The notes below the pieces were generated by a model. It was not told the DNA's origin. It made no database searches and saw only the letters and a program-made list of their open reading frames with translations. A stretch of 64,000 bases of DNA from Galbula dea (Eukaryota > Chordata > Aves > Piciformes > Galbulidae): positions 637,470 to 701,469 of the forward strand of contig VWZX01002701.1 of NCBI GenBank assembly GCA_013399015.1. The letters run 5' to 3'. Of this stretch, positions 22,733 through 33,645 are shown piece after piece. The position numbers and the translations under genes were made by a program. Position 1 is the first letter of the stretch. The number at the start of each line of letters is the position of its first letter.

Positions 22733-23219
22733 ATATCATAGAATCATAGAGTGGTTGGGTTCACCAAAGCCCAGCATGGTGGGGGCTGGAAGGGACCTCT
22801 GGGTCCTACCGCACTGCTAAAGGAGGGTCACCCACAGCAGGGTGACCACCATCACCTCCAGGTGATCATCTCCACAACCTCTCTGGGAAGCCTGGGCCAG
22901 GGCTCCAGCACCCTCACACCAAACAACTTTCTCCTCCTGCTCAGCTGGAACCTCCTGGCTTCCAGTTTGTGCCCAGTGCCCCTTGGCCTGGCCCTGGCCA
23001 CCACTCAGCAGAGTCTGGCCCCAGCCTCTTGCCCCCAGCCTTGAGCAGCTCCCCTCTGGGGCTGCTCTTCTCCAGGCTAAGCAGCCCCAGGGCTCTCAGC
23101 CTTTCCTCCTGTCAGAGATGCTGCAGTGCCCTCAGCATCTTCCCAGCCTTCTTGGCCACAGGAGTACATTGCTGGCTCATTGTGACTCCTAGGTTCTTCT
23201 CCACAGAGCTGCTTTCCAG
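22733..23219 (-). mobile_element. CR1 LINE, 3' end with tail
   Basis: Begins ATCATAGAATCATAGAGTGG (octamer end), has an extra ~20 bases before GGCTGGAAGGGACCTCTGGG, and continues through the reverse of the CTGCTTAGCCTGGAGAAGAG stretch to AGAGCTGCTTTCCAGA at its 5' end. Confidence 0.93.
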
Positions 23220-23252
23220 AGTTGGAAGGGACCTTAAAGATCATCTAGTTCT
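23220..23252 (-). mobile_element. short CR1 tail abutting the previous copy
   Basis: GTTGGAAGGGACCTTAAAGA then TCATCTAGTT is a second CR1 tail fused directly to the 5' end of the copy before it. Confidence 0.7.
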
Positions 23253-23332
23253 TGGGTTTCTTTTTCCTTCTCTTCTAACCCTTTGATCTTCTTGGCTTCC
23301 TCCTGGAATAAGAAATCATTTCTAATGACTTC

Positions 23333-23490
23333 GTGGAAGGGACCTTTAAAGGTCACCTAGTCCAGAGCCAGCAGGGACACCTGGGAGTAGAGCAGGTTGC
23401 TCAGAGCCCCAAGCAACCTGACCTGGAATGGTTCCAGGGATGTGACATCTCCCACCTCTCTGGGCAACCTGTTCCAGTGTAGTGTGACCC
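23333..23490 (-). mobile_element. CR1 3' end fragment (second subfamily)
   Basis: GGAAGGGACCTTTAAAGGTC, AGAGCAGGTTGCTCAGAGCC and the ACATCTCCCACCTCTCTGGG stretch, ending after CAACCTGTTCCAGTG. Confidence 0.9.
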
Positions 23491-24509
23491 TAGGTGTACT
23501 CATAACCTTGGCTGGGATCAGAACTGGAGTTTCCCTTAACTCAGGAGGTGGAAGGCCACAAACCTGAAGGACTTCCTCCAGAAACCTCATGCATGTGTGC
23601 TGGTTTCTGAGCTGCTCTCTGATGTTTACAGAGTGCTGTAGCTCTCCCCATTAACATCCAACAGCAGAAGACAAGTTGAAACTCCATTAGGAGCTAAATT
23701 TAGTGACTCACTAACTTCTTTTTGCTATGTTTTTATAATTTCATTGTATTATGACACTTGGTTTTAAATTTGCATGAGTAAATGAGCCTCTCACTAAGTC
23801 AGGTGAAAAAGATTTTTCACTTATCTACCATGAAATAAGACATTAAAAAAAAATAGGGAGAGTAGAAAGCAGTGTATCCTTGACATATTCAGTTTACCTT
23901 TTTTTTTCCAGCTGTGCTGACTGAACATTTCTAGCTGTTAATGATACAGCAAAGCTGTTTGTATCACTGTAACAGGCAAAATAATCTCACATTCATTATC
24001 AAGACATTTGGTAATTAATTTGGGGTTTGGTGGGGATCTGTATTTTTGGAAGATACAAATCTACATTTAGTGACATTCCAAATCCTTACTGTGAGATGCA
24101 GCAAGTAAAAACTGACCTTTTATGGTTCACCTCAAAAGAGGAAAGTCCACAGAGGAGATCAACTTTCAGTTGGATTTCTGTGACTAGTTTAATAAGCTTC
24201 CTGCAGGATTGCTTGCCTGTTGGTCACTGAAGCTCCTGCAGCTGGCTGAAGATCAGACCACACACCTTCATCCCTGCTGTCCCAGTTTGCTCCACCAGCT
24301 TCTTCTTCACTACCATGGATTGATGGGCTGCTGTTTTTTAACTGTAGCTGAACTTTTATTCAGGATAACCTTGGTAAGACCCCAGCAACTTGGAGATCTG
24401 CACTTTAAAGGTGTTTTTAGCCTCTCCTTTCCTATCCAAGAAGAGGAGAGAGATCCCCCAAGCTCTGGAGGATGTATTTGTGAGGAGGCCAGCGTGGTGG
24501 TGGGGCAAG
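23491..24509. other. unique AT-rich interval
   Basis: The 23690-24010 part is AT-rich with little simple repeat (for example TTTATAATTTCATTGTATTA and TTAAATTTGCATGAGTAAAT) and looks like conserved noncoding DNA. ATTTGCAT at 23768-23775 matches the POU octamer core. This is a judgement by appearance only. Confidence 0.35.
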
Positions 24510-24697
24510 AATATCCATAACTGGCACTGGAACAGGTTGCCCAAAGAAGATGTGGATGCTCCATCCCTGGCAGTGGCCAAGGCCAGGTTGGATGTGGCCC
24601 TGGGTAACCTGCTCTGGTGGGTGGCATCCCTGCCCATGGCAGGGGGTTGGAGCCAGATGATCTTTAAGGCCTCTTCCAACTCAAACCATTCTGTGAT
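24510..24697 (+). mobile_element. CR1 3' end fragment
   Basis: WHWNRLPKEDVDAPSLAVAKARLDVALGNLL is readable, followed by the tail GGGTTGGAGCCAGATGATC and CAAACCATTCTGTGATA. Confidence 0.93.
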
Positions 24698-24702
24698 AAC
24701 TG

Positions 24703-24800
24703 GGAGATGCTACCTGCAGGCAGAAGATGGATGGGAGAGTTGTCCTGAGAAAAACCATAGGAAGGAAGTCCACTCCTCTCATCTTCATGTTGGGTTTTTT
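24703..24800 (+). repeat. copy A of a dispersed ~100-bp repeat
   Basis: Shares GATGGGAGAGTTGTCCTGA and flanking sequence with 28660-28755 at roughly 80% identity by eye. It starts within a few bases of a CR1 3' end. It may be an older uncatalogued repeat family. Confidence 0.75.
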
Positions 24801-25557
24801 TCTGTTCTGGGTGATGAGCAGCAAGGAGATGCTGGTTCAGTCCTCACCTGGGCTGTGAAGACAAACTCATGTGGAGGTGAAGGTCCCTCTGCTAATCACT
24901 CAGCTTTTTAGCTCTCTCCATCTCTCTTGACGTCATTGGTTTTAATCTGTTTGTGTTATTGATTCTCCCCCCCACCCCTTTCTCATTTCATTAATAGTGA
25001 CAGATGCTTTTAATTAAAAAGAAAAGACAAACCCAAATCCCAAGTAAACCAAAAAGAGAATATTCTAATTTGGTGTGACATTATGAGACAGGATGGCTCC
25101 TGGCATGCAAGGTACAGGAAAAGGTCATCTTCCACTGCTCCAGCCCTTTTGCAAGGGTGGAATTAAGTTCAAACTCAGGCTGGGTTTGAAGTCTTAAGTC
25201 TCTCCAGGGATTCCTTTCATAACATCTTCGAACTGGATAACACTCCAGTAAATGAAATACACTGCACTGGATTAAAGGGTTATTTCCCCTGTGTGTCGAG
25301 CTGACACAGAATACCAAACCTCAGGTTGCCTCTGAGTTGTCTCTATCTGCTGATACACTTCCCTGCTTTCTGGAGGAGCCCTTGGAGTTGGGGCAGGGAA
25401 TTTTGGATCTGCCTTTGCCTCTTGGTGAACCTGCAGCAGTCTGATGCAAGAAGGAAGGCAAATGAAGCAGCTGAAGGGGAAGGAATTTAATGGCCTTAAA
25501 AAAGTGGAGTAAGAGATGCAGGGAAGAGCAGAGATGCTCCTTCAGCTCTATTAGTCG
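24801..25557. other. unique interval with a CRE/CCAAT pair
   Basis: Unique DNA. It contains the TGACGTCA site described separately and the AT-rich TGCTTTTAATTAAAAAG nearby. No exon was supported. Confidence 0.4.
24928..24939. promoter_or_regulatory. full CRE overlapping an inverted CCAAT box
   Basis: TGACGTCATTGG: the palindromic CREB/ATF site TGACGTCA overlaps ATTGG, the reverse of CCAAT that NF-Y binds. Such pairs are typical of cAMP-responsive promoters, but no transcript is visible next to it. Confidence 0.3.
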
Positions 25558-25696
25558 CCGTCCCTAGAGGTGCTCAAAAACCTTATGGATGTGGTGTTTA
25601 GGGCCATGGTTTGGTGGCATGGTGGTGATAGGTTGATGGTTGGACTTGGTGATCTCAGAGGTCTCTTCCAACCTTCATGTTCCTGTGTGATTCTGC
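25558..25696 (+). mobile_element. CR1 3' tail fragment
   Basis: GTCCCTAGAGGTGCTCAAAA, GGTTGGACTTGGTGATCTC and CTCTTCCAACCTTCATG, ending GTGTGATTCTG. Confidence 0.9.
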
Positions 25697-26089
25697 TGCT
25701 CTGTAACTGATACTGAAATACAGAATCTAGATCTCTCTGTGTTGCCACTCCCAGGCTCAGGAGTTGCAGTAACAGCACCACCAGGGTGTGATACCTGCTC
25801 CTGTGCTCTTACTTGGCTGTACCACCAGTCCACATTTGTGAAGGATCATTTGCAGGGTGTTTTGTTGTAGAACAAACTGTTCATTTTGACTTTGAACTCT
25901 GGGGCATGCTGGAGCTGGTGCAGGTTGTGCTGAGCACCAGCTCACCGCACCGCTGCCATCTGCACGGTGCCAGGCACCAGCATGGCTGAGCTCCAGAGCC
26001 TGTGATGTTAAATATGGGAGCATCAGCTCCTCCAGCTTTGTCCTTCACCTCGTGACCAGGGTGAAGTGGTGAGGTGGTGGGTTGGTTCT

Positions 26090-26292
26090 GGGGAAGGTGG
26101 TGGGTGAGGCACTGCAAGAGGTTGCATAGAGAGGCTGCGGCTGCTCCGTCTCTGACGATGGTCAGGGCCAGGTTGGATGTGGCCCTGGGCAACCTGGTCT
26201 GTAGGGGATGGCATCCCTGCCCACGGCAGAGGATTGATGCTAGGTGATCTTTGAGGTCCCTTCCAACCCAAACCATTCTATGAATCTATGAA
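26090..26292 (+). mobile_element. CR1 3' end fragment
   Basis: GGTCAGGGCCAGGTTGGATG, the GGCATCCCTGCCCACGGCAG stretch and a tail ending CATTCTATGAATCTATGA. The first 60 bases are diverged. Confidence 0.9.
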
Positions 26293-26641
26293 TAAGATGC
26301 CATCTCTGAGCTCAAGATGGCCAACTGCAGCTGGCATGCACTGAACCCACTCTGAAACTGTCTTGGTTCCTCCTTCCCCCCTAAAAAACACTGATTGAGG
26401 ACTAGTCTCAACTAACTGTGAAATAACTTCAATGCAAAAGAAGAAAACTATTTCTTCTTCTTGCCTCTTCCCATTTTGCCCAAGGCTGGCTGGGTCATAT
26501 GGAAAACTGGAGTTGTCTTGTAAAGTGCATGGGGAAGATAAAATGCATCTTCTGTGTTCTTGGTACTGTTGGGTTTGGTAAAAATGGGCACTGTGCTTCA
26601 TGTGTTGGTGGGTACCTCTGGTTTCTGTTCTCTCTGTTGGA
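26293..26641. other. unique interval, nothing recognised
   Basis: Unique DNA between two CR1 pieces. Confidence 0.4.
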
Positions 26642-26699
26642 TCTGTCATAGATTGTTTAGGTTGGAAGAGACCTTTCAGATCCTCGAGCCCAACCTTTG
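26642..26699 (-). mobile_element. CR1 3' tail fragment
   Basis: CTGTCATAGATTGTTTAGGT, TGGAAGAGACCTTTCAGATC and CTCGAGCCCAACC. Only the tail is present. Confidence 0.82.
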
Positions 26700-27349
26700 A
26701 ATCAGCTGCCTCTGTGGCTTGGCATCCTCCCACAAAATGGTTTTCTCTGGGTGTACTTACAGATATCACTGGAACAGCCACAACCAACTGTGGCTCCTCC
26801 CAAACCCTCTCCTGACAGCTTACAGAGTCACTGAGGGCTGCTGCCCGTGCCACCTGCTCTTCACAAGGGTGGGGAGAGGCTGTGGTTCCTTTAGCTTGGC
26901 TAATTAGAAGTAGCTGTCATAGTTTGTCTCCATTAGCTTTTGGGATAAGGTGCAGTCTGGCCAGGACCTGCAGGCTGCCCTTGGGCATGAAGAAAGTTGT
27001 TCCAGCAGGAGCTGTGTGTGCTCTCCAGGGTTTCTGTTGGCATGCTCCTCGAGGAGGTATCTCTACAGGCATCAGGTTCCTCTGTTTCTAAGTGTTATTC
27101 ACATATTGACACCCACACACATTAGAAACATGTGGGAGATGGTAGTTTGGGGTTTCTGCTGTCCATGAGTAATTCAAAGCTGTGATGTTTTTAGATTCAC
27201 CTCTTCCTGGCCAATCTGGGAGGAGAAGCAAGGGCAGGGGATGTGGCTGTGCAGCTCTTCTGGGTCTGTTGGAGGGATCTGCAGGCTTCTGCCCTGCAGC
27301 CCCTACAGGGTCTGTGTCTTTCCAGGCAGTCTGAAATCACAGCATCCTG
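26700..27349. other. unique interval, nothing recognised
   Basis: Unique DNA. A weak - strand splice-flanked segment at about 26757-26807 (donor GTAAGT in reverse at 26751-26756) was not judged convincing. Confidence 0.4.
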
Positions 27350-27595
27350 GAATTGTAGAAGGGTTAGTGTTGGAAGGGACCTTTAAAGCTGATCTAGTGC
27401 AACCCCCTGCAGTCAGCAGGGACATCTGCAACTAAGACAAGGTTACACAGAGCCCCAAACAACCTGAGCTGGAATGATTCCAGGGCTGGGACATCTCCCA
27501 CCTCTCTGGGCAACCTGTTCCAGTGCCTCACCACCCTCATTGTGAAAAATTTCCTGCTTATATCCAGTCTAAATCTCCCTGGAAAAGCTGGGACA
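27350..27595 (-). mobile_element. CR1 3' end fragment (second subfamily)
   Basis: The - strand reads GRFRLDISRKFFTMRVVRHWNRLPREVGDVPALE. The tail begins at GGAATTGTAGAAGGGTTAGT. Confidence 0.94.
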
Positions 27596-28039
27596 TCTTG
27601 AAAAGACACTCAGAGCTTTAGCACTTCCTCCAGATTATTTCTTCAAGTACTTAAAAATATGTTTGATAAGGCTACAATCCATGGTAATGAGCCTGCCTTG
27701 CTTACGGCTAACAATAGAGGCTCTATTTAAGTACCACAGCCCAGCAGGGTGTTGGGTGGTGGAGGAGCTGGATGAGGAGACCTGCCTTTTTCTTTCTGCA
27801 TTGGTCCTTGATATCTGGAGCAGTTTGATTCTCTTGTGCTTGCTTTGCTTCCCCTCCTCCTGCTCAACAGCAATAAAAAGCTTCCTTGCTTTGTTGAAGC
27901 GCCTGGGATTCATCAAAGGGCACTGGGCAAGTCTTAACTGCTGAGCTGGTTAGGACAAGTGGTGTTTAATAGCATGGGTTTACCTCTTCAGTGGGTAGCA
28001 TGTGTTTTTCTAGACTACTTGTGGTGACCTTAGAAGCAT
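27596..28039. other. unique interval, nothing recognised
   Basis: Unique DNA. Two 93-codon frames on opposite strands overlap almost completely, which argues against either being real. Confidence 0.4.
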
Positions 28040-28516
28040 ACAATTACAGCATCCTTCTGGTTGGAAAAGCCCTCTGAGATCATCGAGTCCAAGCATCCAC
28101 CCAGCACTGCCATGCTCACCACTGAACCATGGCTCCAAGCACCACAGCTACGTGTTTTTGAACTCCTGCAGGGATGCTGATTCCACCACCACCTCCCTGG
28201 GCAGCCCAGGCCAATGCCTGGTAACCCTCTTGGGGAAGAAATTCTTCCTAATACCCAGTCTGAACCTCCCCTGGCACAACTTGAAGCCATTTCCTCTTGT
28301 CCTATCACTTGTTAGCTGGGAGAAGAGACTGAGCCTCACCTGGCTCCAGCCTCCTTGCAGGGAGTTGCAGAGAGTGAGAAGGTCTCCCCTGAGCCTCCTC
28401 TTCTCCAGGCTAACCAACCCCAGTTCCCTCAGCTGCTCCTCACAACCCTTGTGCTCTAGACCCTTCCCCACCTCCCTTGCCCTTCTCTGGCCACACTCCA
28501 ACAGCACCTCCATGCT
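28040..28516 (-). mobile_element. CR1 LINE, 3' end with tail
   Basis: An almost uninterrupted - strand frame reads LECGQRRAREVGKGLEHKG, LRELGLVSLEKRRLRGDLL, FRLGIRKNFF and HWPGLPREVVV. The 5' boundary lies at the shared GAGGTGCTG position. Confidence 0.95.
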
Positions 28517-29670
28517 TTTCCAACCAAATAAGGACAGCCTCCTTGACTCAGGGATTATTTTTGGTTTTCTACTAATAGAGGTGGCATCTCCTAAGTAATT
28601 TTGTAACTGTGCTTTTTTTTTGGGCTGTTTTTGGTTTTTGGGCTGGGTCTCATGGTGCTGGAGATGCTAGTTGCATGCAGAAAATGGATGGGAGAGTTGT
28701 CCTGACAAAAATAATAGCATGGAAGTCCATTCCTTTTGTCTTCATGCTTTTTTTCTCCCCCCCTGTTATTTATAATGTACTTATATCTTAGGGATGTCAG
28801 CCTGCCCCCTTCAATGGACAGGGTTTTGGGGAGGTAGCCCAGGACACTTCTCCTGGAAAGAGTCTGTAGGGAAAGGAGGAGAGGGAATGGGTGGGAGGTG
28901 AGGTGTGGGAGTGGCTGGGGTGGCAGGAATTCAACCTTGGCATGGTGTCAGAGGCAGGGAGCCCCTGTGGGAGCAGCTGCACACCCCGTGCCTGCAGGAC
29001 GCCAAGTGGTTGGTTTGTGTGTTTACAGGGAGATGTGGGTCTGCCGTGGGGAAAACCACTTAGCAGAGAGTCTGCTCTTAAAGCAGATGGTGGGAGATTA
29101 ATGTGGTTTAATGTGGAGGGAGGAACTTGCTGCTAGGGTGACCAAATTATGAATTCCTTCCTGTGCTAAGGAGTCCTTTCATCGTTCCAGGGTCTGGGTG
29201 AAGTGTGTTTCCTGTAACTCTGAGCTCCTCCCTTGCTTTCTCCAAAGCAGTTGAGCTGATGGAGTCTTTTGGGAAGCAGAAAAGTGTCTGTCAGGTTGTT
29301 GTTGCTGCAGTTTTGCTACCCATCATCCTCCTCCAGCCCTTTGTCTGTGGGCTCAACCCAGCTCAGTCCCACAGGGAGGCCCCTCCTGCAAACCCCTGGA
29401 GGTCCCCTGCCTGCTCCTCAGACCCTGGTTGTTACCCTACCTTTATTTATTATTTCTTTTTCCCCTTCCATTTTAGCAATTGCTCCTTTTCTCCCCTCCC
29501 CTGCAGCATCCCCACCAGCTGCCTTCTCCTTGACAGTTGTGATATTTGTATGTGTGCATAAACCCAGTAGGAAGCACTTCTGTAGGTGTCACTAATTTAA
29601 TTTGATTTCATTTGAGGTGTCTGTATAGAGAGGACTGCTCTGCACTCAAGTGCTTCTCTTTCTTTTACAG
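28517..29670. other. unique interval
   Basis: Contains the second copy of the dispersed ~100-bp repeat. The rest is unique DNA without a supported exon. Confidence 0.4.
28660..28755 (+). repeat. copy B of a dispersed ~100-bp repeat
   Basis: Direct partner of 24703-24800, about 4 kb away. The core GATGGGAGAGTTGTCCTGA is identical, and both copies run into a T-rich tract. Confidence 0.75.
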
Positions 29671-29790
29671 GCTCCATCATCATCAAGTCTCCTCATCCAT
29701 TCACCTACCCAAAGACCAAATCTGGAGATAGTAACCAAAAGAGGAGCCCACATCACATACAAAGCAGGAAAAGGTTGAAGTAACTGAAGG
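29671..29790 (+). other. candidate exon, unknown gene
   Basis: Seen: CTTCTCTTTCTTTTACAG precedes and GTAAGTCTGTCTG follows 120 bases of unique sequence. Both sites are near consensus. One frame with two leading bases stays open for 36 codons (SIIIKSPHPFTYPKTKSGDS at its start, basic at its end) and then meets TAA 10 bases before the donor. Inferred: a last coding exon followed by a spliced UTR, or an exon of a noncoding RNA. Not recognised. Confidence 0.3.
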
Positions 29791-30990
29791 GTAAGTCTGT
29801 CTGTTGGGTTTTTTTTTTCTGTCCTTGTTCTAACTTGAAGCTTCATGTGTAAAGCTACCACAGTAAGCACAAGGCTGTGTAAAGAAGCTGTTAAGCATAT
29901 ACCCAAGTGCTTTATGAGCCAAGTGGGAAAAAGAATGACTGAAATGCTGATTTGGTGATGAAAGAAAGGTGGAGCAGCAGCTTTGGGAGGTGTCAAAGTG
30001 CCCAGAAGGGCAATGTGCTAGGAGTTTTGGATGCTGCTACTATTTCTTCTCGTCCTGGTTTGATCTCTGCTCCTGCTTGGGTGAAAGCCATGCTTCTGTA
30101 CTGGTGTGGGGTCATGGGTTTGGCATGGGTTTGGCTGGTCTGAAAGAGCTTCCCAGTTGAGAAGGAGCTGGGAGGGAGTTCAGCTCTGTCACAGAGCTTT
30201 TTTGTCACTTCCTTTTCTCTGAACCCACATTGCTCAGCTGTTGGAGCGAGCTGTGCTGGAGCTGTCTGCGTGGTGCAGGATGTTTTGGTTTGCTGTCGCT
30301 TTCTGCCATCCCCTTGGCTTTGTGGGCTCCTGGAGAGCAACCTGGTGGTGCCTGCAGCAGGATTTTCCCAAGGAAGGGTGTTGATGGGGGCTGGAGGAGG
30401 GACAGAGCCACCCAGCAGAGCGAAGAGTGCCTCTCCAGGGAAGTGTTTGCCTTAAGGCTTTTCTTCGGCTGCGAGGGTGGTGAACGAGATAGCAGGAGAT
30501 AGAAAACTCAGCTTTGGTGAGATTCAGATTCCTGGCTGGAGCATTAGGAATCTCCAAATGTTCAGGAATGCATTTTCCCACCCTAGTCCCAGCTCTGTGC
30601 CTGCATATATTGCATTTCCACACGTGTTCTTTCCTAGATGGACAGGATATGCGTTGGCTTCCACTTGAGAACTTAGCAGCTTTAAACATCTGCTTTGCTG
30701 GTTTATTGTTTGTTCATGCAAAATTCATATCTGGGCAGGGGCATCTTAAATCCCTGCTTCTGAGTCAAAAAGGGAAAGGATGGAAGTGAAAAAAGAGATA
30801 TTGTATCATTTAAGGAATATGATTCATGAATTAATCCTCGTCTGCTGCACCATCTGGGGCGTGTGTTTCAATACAGAAACCCTGGGTTTAGAGCTCTAGA
30901 AAAAAGCTTTGCTTCTTGCTGCCTGCCTGAGTCTTCTGCTACCCTCGTGGGGAATTAGCTGCTGCTTGGGGAGTGGTGATTTTTATTCAC
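29791..30990. other. unique interval, nothing recognised
   Basis: Unique DNA with a few CpG sites near 30290-30480. Open frames on both strands overlap, so none is supported. Confidence 0.4.
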
Positions 30991-31446
30991 AGCATCACAG
31001 AGTGTTAGAGGTTGGAAGGCACCTCTGGAGATCATCTAGTCCAAACCCCCTGCCAGAACAGGGTCACCTAGAGCAGGATGGTGTCCAGGCAGGTTTGGAA
31101 TCTCTCCAGAGACAGAGACTCCACCAGCTCTCTGGGCAGCCTGGGCCAGGGCTCTGGCACCCTTTAAGTAAAGAATTTCCTCCTTATGTTTAGCTGGCAC
31201 TTCCTGTGTTCCAGTTTGTGCCTCTTCCCTCTTGTCCTGTCCCTGGGCATCACTGAAGAAAGCCTGGCCCCATCCTCCTGCCACCCACCCATGAAGTACT
31301 GACAAGCACTGAGAAGATCTCCCCTCAGTCTTCTCCTCTCCATGCTGACCAGCCCCAGCTCCCTCAGCCTTTCCCCATAACAGAGATGTCCAAGTCCCCT
31401 CGTCATTTTTGTAGCCCTTTTCTGTGCCCTCTCCAAAAGTTCCTGG
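30991..31446 (-). mobile_element. CR1 LINE, 3' end with tail (older type)
   Basis: The - strand reads MERAQKRATKMTRGLGHLCYG, LRELGLVSMERRRLRGDLL and CQLNIRRKFF. The tail is CACAGAGTGTTAGAGGTTGG. It is closer to classical CR1 than its neighbours and so may be older. Confidence 0.95.
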
Positions 31447-32273
31447 GGAGTGAAGGGGCACTGGTGGTTTTAAGGGCTGACTGGAAAAGGGACTCCTTTT
31501 TCTAATTAGATTCCTTGAATTGTTCTCCAGCTTTTGAGAGGGAACAACTTCCCTTTTTGAAGGTGTTTCTCAGGTTTCTGCTCCTTGAGCAGTACCCCTG
31601 CTTTGCTGCTGGAGTCAGAGCCAAGGTGTGTGAGGCTTTGTCCTTCTCAGGCAAAGCAGGACAGCGTTTCAGCATGTGCATCTATCATCAAACCCTTTCC
31701 TGGATCAATACCTCTTCCTGGAATGGGGCATCTTGCTGCCTGGGATTGCCCTAGCAGTTTTCTCCTGCTTCATGTTGGGGTTTTATCTTGATTCTGGAGA
31801 TCTGGATGTGGATCTGGACTTGATCTCAAGGTGCTGCCTATGGTGGGTGCCTGTCGCCCTTGCCACAGCTCACGATGGCCTCCGCCCGTGGCACAGTGAA
31901 GCACCCACGTGGCCACAGCCTCTTCCTTTCCAGTGTCACTAATGTACTGTAAGCAGAGCTCCCAGGCCCTGGTAAGGCTGATGGATGGAGGTTATCCAGC
32001 AGCTCAGTACTGATGGTGAAATATTGCAGCCTCCTTGCCTTTCCATTCATTTTGCTTTCACGCCTTTCTGCCTCCCTGACTCATTGCTCTTCAGCCTCTG
32101 CTTGCAGTTTCTATTTGCTGCAGTAACACCTCCTGGACAAGAGGAGAAGGTGGCCAAGCACTGATGCTTGCAACTGCTTTTGGAGCTTTTTTTTCTTTAG
32201 TTTTTTGGATAAGTGAGCATCTAAAGCCAGGATGGGTGCCAGAAAGGAAAACCTTAGCAATGCCTTTTGTTGG
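31447..32273. other. unique interval, nothing recognised
   Basis: Unique DNA without clear repeats or exons. Confidence 0.4.
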
Positions 32274-32378
32274 AAGCATGGGGCCACAGTCTAGTGGTGA
32301 ACAGGGTAGTGCTGGGTGGATGCTTGGAATCCATCAGCTCAGAGGTCTTTTCCAACCATCATGATTCCATGATTCTAA
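32274..32378 (+). mobile_element. CR1 3' tail fragment
   Basis: GGGTAGTGCTGGGTGGATGC, TCAGAGGTCTTTTCCAACC, then ATGATTCCATGATTCTA octamers. Confidence 0.9.
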
Positions 32379-33225
32379 GAGATCCCTCTTGTTGTTGTTG
32401 TGTGTGGCAGGCTGGTGTGAGGAGATGGGCTGAGAAGCTTTTCTGCCAAGCCCATGCCCAGGGTAGACTCCATCCCCAAAGCCTCCCAGCTGAGACTGGT
32501 AGCCAAGATGGAGTTGGCAGTGGGAGGTGCCCTGCCCCGTAGCCAGGTGCTGAGCCCACTGAAGCTCTTGCTTGGTCCCTAAGGAATGTTCTCCTCTCTG
32601 TTGTCACAAGTCCCCTTCTGTCTGCTCCTTGAGGAACCCTTGGGCGTGTGGGTGCTTCTGTGACTAGCTGGCTGTTAAGGGAGGATACTCAGGGTGGTTC
32701 AGCAGAGCTTTAACCCCACCTGGAACTAGGCTGGGTTACATCTGCATGGAAGAAATCTCCAGGGAATGCAGCCTGGGATCAGCACCCAGCTTCCTGTCCA
32801 TCTTCACACCTGGTCTTTCAGAGCACTTGCCAGCAGCTCAGCCTAGTTTCTTGTGTGCCTTTGCAAACTTGTGCAATTTTGCATGTTCTTTTAACTGCTT
32901 CAATCATTTTTTTTCCTCTCTCTGAAACTCTTAAGCTTGTTGTCATTCCTTATCTGCTGTGTCCTATAGTCTGGGAAGCAAAGATTGTTTCCTGGGGCCT
33001 GTTCTGCAAACCTCTCTGTCTGTTGAGTGTGCACTGCTCCCCCCCAGTGCTGGCTGACGCTGTCTGCTGCACCCACAGTCACATTGTCACTGTCTCTGGA
33101 GAATGAGGGTGACAGACTTTGTACCTTCAGAAGGTTCTTTGCTTCCTTACACTGCCAGCAGTAGCTTTTTGCAAAAGACTTCCAGACCCCCCAGAAGCTC
33201 TGCTGGTAAAAAACAATGCAAGAGA
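32379..33225. other. unique interval, nothing recognised
   Basis: Unique DNA. A short TTG run lies at 32389-32400. Confidence 0.4.
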
Positions 33226-33645
33226 ATCACAGAAGGGTTTGGGTTGGAAAGGACCTTTACTGGTCCAACCTCCTGCTGTTAGCAGGGACATCTCCAACTA
33301 GAGCAGGTTGCTCAGAGCCCCAGACAACCTGACCCAGAATGGTTCCAGGGATGGGACATGTGCCCATCTTTCTTCCGGGCCCTTTAAGTCCTGAAAGGCT
33401 GCAAGAAGGTCTCTCTGGAGCCTTTTCTCCAGGCTGAACAAGCCCAACTCTCTCAGCCTGTCCTCACAGCAGAGAGGTTCCAGCCCTCAGATCATGTTTG
33501 TGGCTTCCTCTGGCCCTGCTCCACCAGGTCCGTGTCTCTCCTGTGGTGTGGACTCCAGAGCTGGCCCCAGCACTGCAGGTGAGGTCTCCCCAGAGCAGAG
33601 CAGAGGCACAATCCCCTCCCTGCCCTGTTGGCCACAAGCAGTAAA
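33226..33645 (-). mobile_element. CR1 LINE with internal deletion (second subfamily)
   Basis: Aligns with 20334-20893 but jumps at about 33359 from GGGATGGGACAT straight to GTGCCCATCTTTCTTC, losing about 143 bases. Both ends of the element are otherwise present. Confidence 0.93.

Noticed and set aside
23768..23775. ATTTGCAT octamer as an assigned POU-factor site
   Set aside because: An 8-base match in AT-rich DNA is expected by chance in a window this size. It is mentioned only in the interval description.
24390..24911. 173-codon + strand frame
   Set aside because: Its middle is the CR1 fragment at 24510-24697 (HWNRLPKE block). The ends are flanking DNA that happens to be open.
26278..26853. 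191-codon - strand frame with a possible splice donor
   Set aside because: It contains a translated CR1 tail (LEDLKGLFQPKQS). The acceptor for the splice-flanked part lacks a pyrimidine tract.
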